From: Candidatus Scatosoma pullistercoris
GTDB lineage: Bacteria; Bacillota; Clostridia; Christensenellales; Borkfalkiaceae
Assembly (NCBI GenBank): GCA_018714725.1
Contig: DVMZ01000101.1
Coordinates: 1 to 10,078 of the forward strand
Reading direction: 5' to 3'
Length of the DNA: 10,078 nt
Positions 6,744-10,078 of this stretch are shown one piece after another (position 1 is the stretch's first letter; the number at the start of each line of letters is the position of its first letter). Position numbers and translations under genes: made by a program. The notes beneath the pieces are model-generated. The model had not been told where the DNA came from, ran no database searches, and saw nothing but the letters and a program-made list of their open reading frames with translations.

Positions 6744-7805
6744 ATGATCGAAACGAACGGAAAAAAGATTTTTGACGCGGTCGGCGCGGACGCTGTGTTC
6801 ACCACCTGCGAATATCTCAAACGGTATGTCACCGGATTTCTTACGGAAGGCGGTTTTGTCATTTCCGATCAGGACGGCACGACGATGTACACCGACGCGC
6901 GGTACACCGAGGCGGCGGAGAAACGCCTGGCGGGCACGGAGGTCAGGGTCGCGGAGATGGACCGCTTTGAAAATTCCCCGACGGCGCTGCTCAGAAAGTA
7001 TAAGACGGTGGGCATACCCTTCGAAGTTACGACTTATCCCGAATACAAGAAACTGGAAGAAGCAGGGCTGACGCTGGTGGACAGCATGCCCGCTTTCCGG
7101 GAATGTATGTCGGTGAAGAACGGGTCGGAACTCGCGGCGATTGCCCGGGCCTGCGACATCGCGGAAGAGGGATTTTTGAAACTTCTGCCCGAGATCCGGG
7201 AGGGAATGACGGAAACGGAAGTCGCGGCTCTGCTCGAATACAATATGCGCATGCTGGGCGCGTACAGCGTTTCGTTCGATACGATCGTGGCGTTCGGCGC
7301 ACACGCCGCGGTGCCCCATCATGAGACGGGCGACGCAAAGCTGAAATTCGGCGATGAAATTCTCATCGATTTCGGTTGCAAAGTGGACGGTTACTGCTCG
7401 GACATCACGCGCACTTTCCTGTTCGGCGACGACGGGAAGCACGCCGAATTCAAAAAGGCGTATGCGGCGGTGCTCACCGCGCACGAACTGGTCAAGGAAA
7501 AACTTGCCGCGGGGATGACAGGGGGCGACGGCGACGCCATCGCCCGGGACTATCTCACGGCGCAGGGCTACGGAAACTATTTCACGCATTCTTTAGGGCA
7601 CGGAATCGGGCTGAATATTCACGAATTTCCGTTTGTCCGCCGGGGCGGCAAAGATATTCTCAAAAACGGCATGGTCTTTTCCGACGAACCGGGCGTCTAT
7701 CTCGCGGGCGAATACGGCATCCGCATCGAGGATACCATTACGCTTTCGGACGGAAAGGTGAAAAGTTTCATGCATAAAACGGACAGGAATCTCGTCATTC
7801 TCTGA
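6744..7805 (+). CDS. Xaa-Pro aminopeptidase (M24 family)
   Basis: A cytoplasmic metallopeptidase that removes an N-terminal residue preceding proline; a proline dipeptidase (PepQ-type) role is also possible. It has 353 aa, the usual Bacillota size. Residues about 5-125 form the creatinase-like N-terminal domain and about 130-350 the pita-bread catalytic domain. The five metal ligands are all visible: D209 (LIDFG), D220 (CSDITRTF), H286 (LGHGIGLNIHE), E315 (SDEPGVY) and E329 (RIEDT). The more usual residue before EPG is I or V, here D. The ATG at 6744 has AGAGG (6729-6733) 10 bases upstream; a TTG at 6738 would add two residues. efp lies 134 bases downstream, as in B. subtilis, where yqhT precedes efp. 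Confidence 0.95.
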   Translation: MIETNGKKIFDAVGADAVFTTCEYLKRYVTGFLTEGGFVISDQDGTTMYTDARYTEAAEKRLAGTEVRVAEMDRFENSPTALLRKYKTVGIPFEVTTYPEYKKLEEAGLTLVDSMPAFRECMSVKNGSELAAIARACDIAEEGFLKLLPEIREGMTETEVAALLEYNMRMLGAYSVSFDTIVAFGAHAAVPHHETGDAKLKFGDEILIDFGCKVDGYCSDITRTFLFGDDGKHAEFKKAYAAVLTAHELVKEKLAAGMTGGDGDAIARDYLTAQGYGNYFTHSLGHGIGLNIHEFPFVRRGGKDILKNGMVFSDEPGVYLAGEYGIRIEDTITLSDGKVKSFMHKTDRNLVIL

Positions 7806-7939
7806 AAGGGGCCGGCGCATAAAACAAAAACCCGTTAAAAACGCTTAAAACGGTCAGAAACCGATCGGAAGATCGGGACGGACAGAAATATTCCGATATA
7901 AAAAATCACATAATAAAGCATAGACAAGGAGAAAAAATT
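7806..7939 (+). other. Peptidase-efp spacer with two tandem hairpins
   Basis: No T-rich terminator is seen, so read-through from the peptidase gene into efp is likely. Two small hairpins stand in tandem. CCGTT (7832-7836) pairs with AACGG (7849-7853). CCGATC (7861-7866) pairs with GATCGG (7871-7876) around GGAA, a GNRA-type tetraloop. An AT-rich stretch (7886-7920) contains -10-like CATAAT (7909-7914) and TATAAA (7897-7902), but neither has a recognisable -35. A separate efp promoter is possible but not shown. The efp ribosome binding site is AAGGAGA (7926-7932), 7 bases before ATG. Confidence 0.45.
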
Positions 7940-8503
7940 ATGGCACAGATGTTGGCAGGCGATATCAGAAAGGGCTCCACCTTCGAGTATAAGAGCGGCG
8001 TTTACACCGTCACCGATTTCCAGCACGTCAAGCCGGGCAAGGGCGCGGCGTTCGTCAGAACCACGCTTAAGAACGTCGTGACGGGGCAGGTTTTGTCCGA
8101 TCAGACATTCAACCCCACCGCGAAACTTGAAACGGTGCAGGTGGAAACCAAGAAGATGACCTATTCCTATTTTGACGGCGAATTCTATGTCTTTATGGAC
8201 GATGAATACAACCAGACCATGCTGACGCATGATCAGGTGGAAGACGCGCTCAAATATATCAAGGAAAACGACGTCGTCACCGTGAAATTCCTCTACGGCA
8301 ACGCGTTCTCCGTCGAGCCGGAAAACTTTGTGGAACTCAAAGTCATCGAAGCGGAACCGGGCGTCAAGGGCAACACCGCCACCAACGTCATGAAGAACGC
8401 CAAAGTGGAAACGGGCGCGATCATTCAGGTGCCCATGTTTGTCAACGAGGGCGAAACCATCCGCATCGATACCCGCACCGGCGAGTATATGAGCAGAGTG
8501 TAA
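7940..8503 (+). CDS. efp: Elongation factor P
   Basis: Binds between the ribosomal P and E sites and speeds peptide-bond formation at consecutive prolines. It has 187 aa, exactly the family length. The N-terminal KOW-like domain covers about 1-65, followed by two OB folds (about 66-128 and 129-187). The loop HVKPGKGAAFVR (29-40) carries K34, matching the lysine that is beta-lysylated in E. coli or 5-aminopentanol-modified in B. subtilis (K32). VPMFVNEGETIRIDTRTGEY (164-183) is the C-terminal EF-P signature. No modification enzyme gene (epmA/epmB, earP or a ymfI-like gene) is present in the window, so the type of modification, if any, cannot be told. It has a strong ribosome binding site, as expected for an abundant factor, and is followed by two terminator-like hairpins. 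Confidence 0.98.
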   Translation: MAQMLAGDIRKGSTFEYKSGVYTVTDFQHVKPGKGAAFVRTTLKNVVTGQVLSDQTFNPTAKLETVQVETKKMTYSYFDGEFYVFMDDEYNQTMLTHDQVEDALKYIKENDVVTVKFLYGNAFSVEPENFVELKVIEAEPGVKGNTATNVMKNAKVETGAIIQVPMFVNEGETIRIDTRTGEYMSRV

Positions 8504-8553
8504 TTTTCCGTTTTTCTCAGGAGCAGTCTGTCTGAAAATCGATTGAACACCAG

Positions 8554-8589
8554 AATGCAGGATCGGAGTTTTCTGTCCTGCGTTTTGTT
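8554..8589 (+). terminator. First intrinsic terminator after efp
   Basis: The stem GCAGGA (8557-8562) / TCCTGC (8576-8581) can extend outward through a T-G wobble and two A-T pairs to about 9 bp. The loop is 13 bases. It is followed by GTTTTGTT (8582-8589), which supplies the U-rich tail. It starts about 50 bases after the efp stop codon. Confidence 0.65.
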
Positions 8590-8609
8590 GTATTCTGTTT
8601 TGCAAGGTT

Positions 8610-8673
8610 TTCCGCGCCGGGGCCTGAAAGCGTGCTTTCAGGCCCCGGCGTTCCGGGCGCGGGATTTTGTTTG
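8610..8673 (+). terminator. Large GC-rich hairpin and second terminator after efp
   Basis: A perfect 16-bp inverted repeat, CGCCGGGGCCTGAAAG (8615-8630) against 8635-8650, with loop CGTG. As drawn it is not next to a T-run. An alternative keeps the upper 12 bp (8619-8630 with 8635-8646), bulges 8647-8655, and pairs TTCCGCGCC (8610-8618) with GGCGCGGGA (8656-8664). That form places TTTTGTTTG (8665-8673) directly at its base, which is terminator geometry. It probably backs up the first terminator and separates efp from dtd. A repeated genomic element of REP type is the alternative. Confidence 0.6.
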
Positions 8674-8712
8674 CGGGATTCGGCGGGAGAGCCTTGCGTG
8701 CGGCGGGACAGG

Positions 8713-8757
8713 GAAAAAAGAAGAAAAAAGAAGAAAAAAGAAGCGACGAAGAAAAAA
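8713..8757 (+). repeat. Tandem 10-bp A-tract repeat before dtd
   Basis: GAAAAAAGAA is repeated three times without error (8713-8742), and a further A6 run lies at 8752-8757. The first three A6 runs are spaced exactly 10 bases apart, close to one helical turn, which predicts DNA curvature. The copy number could vary by slippage. As RNA it would form an unstructured purine leader about 35-80 bases before the dtd start codon. Confidence 0.8.
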
Positions 8758-8790
8758 TCGGACCATTCGGAAACAATCGGGAGGAAGCAT

Positions 8791-9228
8791 ATGCGCGCAG
8801 TGGTACAGCGGGCGAAACATACGTCTTTGCGGGTGAACGGGGAGCTGATTTCGGAGATTCCGTTCGGTTTGGTGGTGTTTCTGGGGATAAAAGTCGGAGA
8901 TACGGAAAAAGAGGCCGAATATCTTGCGAAAAAGATTGCGGCTTTGCGGATTTTCGAGGACGGCGACGGCAAGATGAATCTGTCGGTGAAAGACGTGGGC
9001 GGAGAGATTCTGTTCGTTTCCCAGTTCACGCTGTACGGCGATTCGTCGCACGGAAATCGACCCAGCTTTATTCTGGCAGAACGGCCGGAACGGGCGGAAC
9101 CGCTGTACGAGTACGCGGCGAAAAAACTGGCGGAATACGGAGTGCCGGTCAGAAAAGGAGTGTTCGGGGCGGATATGAAGATCGAACAGCTGAACGACGG
9201 CCCCGTCACCATTCTGCTGGAAGCCTGA
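8791..9228 (+). CDS. dtd: D-aminoacyl-tRNA deacylase
   Basis: Hydrolyses D-aminoacyl-tRNAs (and Gly-tRNA-Ala), recycling tRNA and keeping D-residues out of proteins. It works as a cytoplasmic homodimer. It has 145 aa, the normal size. The family opening MRAVVQRA, the active-site SQFT (77-80), GADMK (126-130) and NDGPVT (135-140, with the cross-subunit Gly137-cisPro138) are all present. It starts at the ATG 8791 with GGAGG (8780-8784) 6 bases upstream. The frame is open upstream to 8632, but that stretch is lysine-rich low complexity from the A-tract repeat. No consensus promoter is seen between the efp terminators and this gene, although one should be needed. In many Bacillota dtd is next to relA and an MBL hydrolase gene. 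Here an MBL gene follows but no relA precedes it. Confidence 0.97.
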   Translation: MRAVVQRAKHTSLRVNGELISEIPFGLVVFLGIKVGDTEKEAEYLAKKIAALRIFEDGDGKMNLSVKDVGGEILFVSQFTLYGDSSHGNRPSFILAERPERAEPLYEYAAKKLAEYGVPVRKGVFGADMKIEQLNDGPVTILLEA

Positions 9229-9360
9229 ATCGGCGGAGAAGGCGGGAAACCGCGAACCGGGAAACCGGGAAACCGGTCGGAAAGCGCTTGTCGGGAGCCG
9301 TCGGCAAAAAACGCACGAAAGAAAGCCCGAAGCAGAGGAAAACGGGCAAAAGGAGAGAAT
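9229..9360 (+). other. dtd-MBL spacer with GGGAAACC repeats
   Basis: A 132-base spacer that is strongly T-poor: no T in 9231-9276 and none in 9302-9359. GGGAAACC occurs at 9244-9251, 9259-9266 and 9267-9274, the last two directly abutting. A small hairpin, GCCCG (9325-9329) with CGGGC (9343-9347), lies just before the ribosome binding site AGGAGAG (9351-9357). No terminator or promoter is seen, so dtd and the downstream gene are probably co-transcribed. Confidence 0.5.
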
Positions 9361-10078
9361 ATGAAGCTGCAATTTCTGGGTACGGGCGCCGCGGAGGGCG
9401 TGCCTGCGGAATTCTGCGACTGCGAAGTCTGCCGCGAAGTCCGTCTGAGGGGCGAAAAAGAATTCCACACCCGTTCCCAGCTTCTCATCGACGGGGAACT
9501 GAGTGTGGATTTTCCGCCGGACGCGTATTATCATTCCTTGCGCTTCGGCGTCCGCCTTGCGGAAATCCGGTATCTGCTGGTGACGCACAGCCATATGGAT
9601 CATTTTTATGCGCACGATTTTGTTCTGCGCGGCTATAAATACGCGAAGGGATTGGGCGGGCCGCTGCAGATTTTCGGAAACGAAGAAGTAAAGAGAGTTT
9701 TTGACGAATGCACCCGCCGCGAGATGCGGAAAGACGTATCGGAGAACGTGAAGTTCACCGTCATCGAGCCGTTTGTGCCCTTCCGGTTCGGGGAATATAC
9801 CGCAACGGCGCTGAAAGCGCGACATTCGCGGGAGGAGTGCGCGCTGGTCTATCTCATCGAAAAGGGCGGGAAGCGCTATCTGCATCTGACGGATACGGGC
9901 CGGCTGCCGGAGGAGAGTTTGGATTTTTTGTCGGCTTTTCTCCGGAAAGAGGGCGCTGCCGTGAATTTTGTCACGTTTGACTGCACTTTTTTGTATTGCC
10001 CGACCGGTGAAAGCGCGCGGCACATGAACCTTTGCGACAACGCGGCTCTGCGGGAGGAATTTCTGGCCCGCGGGATTG
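9361..10078 (+). CDS. PhnP-like MBL-fold phosphodiesterase (partial, 3' end cut)
   Basis: The gene runs off the window; 239 codons are visible without a stop. It matches the PhnP branch of the metallo-beta-lactamase fold: GTGAAEGVPAEFCDCEVC (7-24) opens as in E. coli PhnP, HSHMDH (76-81) is the metal motif, and H155, D178 (LTDTG), D207 (TFDCTF) and H221 (RHMN) follow. C19, C21 and C24 plus H221 fit the extra structural zinc site described for PhnP. E. coli PhnP cleaves phosphoribosyl 1,2-cyclic phosphate in phosphonate breakdown, but no phn gene is visible here, so the substrate is open; another cyclic phosphodiester is possible. The ATG is preceded by AGGAG (9351-9355). The missing end should be about 20-30 residues, carrying the last His motif (LTHxSH type). 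Confidence 0.88.
   Translation, partial: MKLQFLGTGAAEGVPAEFCDCEVCREVRLRGEKEFHTRSQLLIDGELSVDFPPDAYYHSLRFGVRLAEIRYLLVTHSHMDHFYAHDFVLRGYKYAKGLGGPLQIFGNEEVKRVFDECTRREMRKDVSENVKFTVIEPFVPFRFGEYTATALKARHSREECALVYLIEKGGKRYLHLTDTGRLPEESLDFLSAFLRKEGAAVNFVTFDCTFLYCPTGESARHMNLCDNAALREEFLARGI

Noticed and set aside
8543..8836. A possible small Lys/Arg-rich protein between efp and dtd
   Set aside because: It spans both terminator hairpins and the A-tract repeat and runs into dtd in another frame. Its basic tail is just the repeat translated.
8638..10023. A 461-codon open frame on the - strand opposite dtd and the MBL gene
   Set aside because: It overlaps two clearly recognised genes and runs through the low-complexity A-tract region, giving Phe-rich sequence. 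No family similarity.
1..10078. Mobile elements, CRISPR arrays, tRNA or rRNA genes, toxin or defence genes
   Set aside because: I looked for transposase and integrase motifs, spaced identical repeats, cloverleaf segments and rRNA blocks on both strands and saw none. The repeats present are short and confined to spacers.

Overview
The window reads as ordinary chromosomal core sequence from a bacterium, most likely a Bacillota/Clostridia-type lineage with fairly high GC (I estimate high 50s percent by eye). The evidence for this is the four-cysteine PheS variant seen in Bacillus-like PheS proteins, the Xaa-Pro peptidase to efp gene order familiar from Bacillota, strong GGAGG-type ribosome binding sites, and an endonuclease IV-like TIM-barrel protein of a type I associate with Clostridia. 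A gut lineage such as Christensenellales is possible but is only a guess. All nine genes lie on the + strand, and none shows a frameshift or other sign of decay.

Layout. 1-215: a T-poor, purine-rich leader with a small hairpin. 216-3718: pheS and pheT, the two subunits of phenylalanyl-tRNA synthetase. 3731-5451: truB (tRNA pseudouridine-55 synthase) and ribF (riboflavin kinase/FAD synthetase), joined by a 7-base overlap. 5655-6500: a TIM-barrel protein of the endonuclease IV family. 6693-6721: a near-consensus sigma-A promoter. 6744-7805: an M24 Xaa-Pro aminopeptidase. 7940-8503: efp, elongation factor P. 8554-8673: two tandem terminator-like hairpins. 8791-9228: dtd, D-aminoacyl-tRNA deacylase. 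9361 to the window end: a PhnP-like metallo-beta-lactamase-fold phosphodiesterase, cut by the window edge.

How the genes fit together. Most of the window serves translation and its fidelity: aminoacylation with editing (PheST), tRNA modification (TruB), rescue of stalls at polyproline (EF-P) and removal of D-amino acids from tRNA (Dtd). The Xaa-Pro peptidase releases residues that precede proline. RibF supplies FMN and FAD. The TIM-barrel protein is probably metal-dependent, but its substrate is unknown. Two or three transcription units are likely: pheS-pheT-truB-ribF (perhaps with the TIM-barrel gene), peptidase-efp ending at the double terminator, and dtd-MBL.

I found no mobile element, CRISPR array, RNA gene, T-box or prophage signature, and no convincing new multi-gene system. 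The items most worth a second look are altered adenylyltransferase motifs in RibF, an altered metal-ligand position in the endonuclease IV-like protein, a 10-bp phased A-tract repeat before dtd, the large two-conformation hairpin after efp, and the recurring T-depleted leaders.
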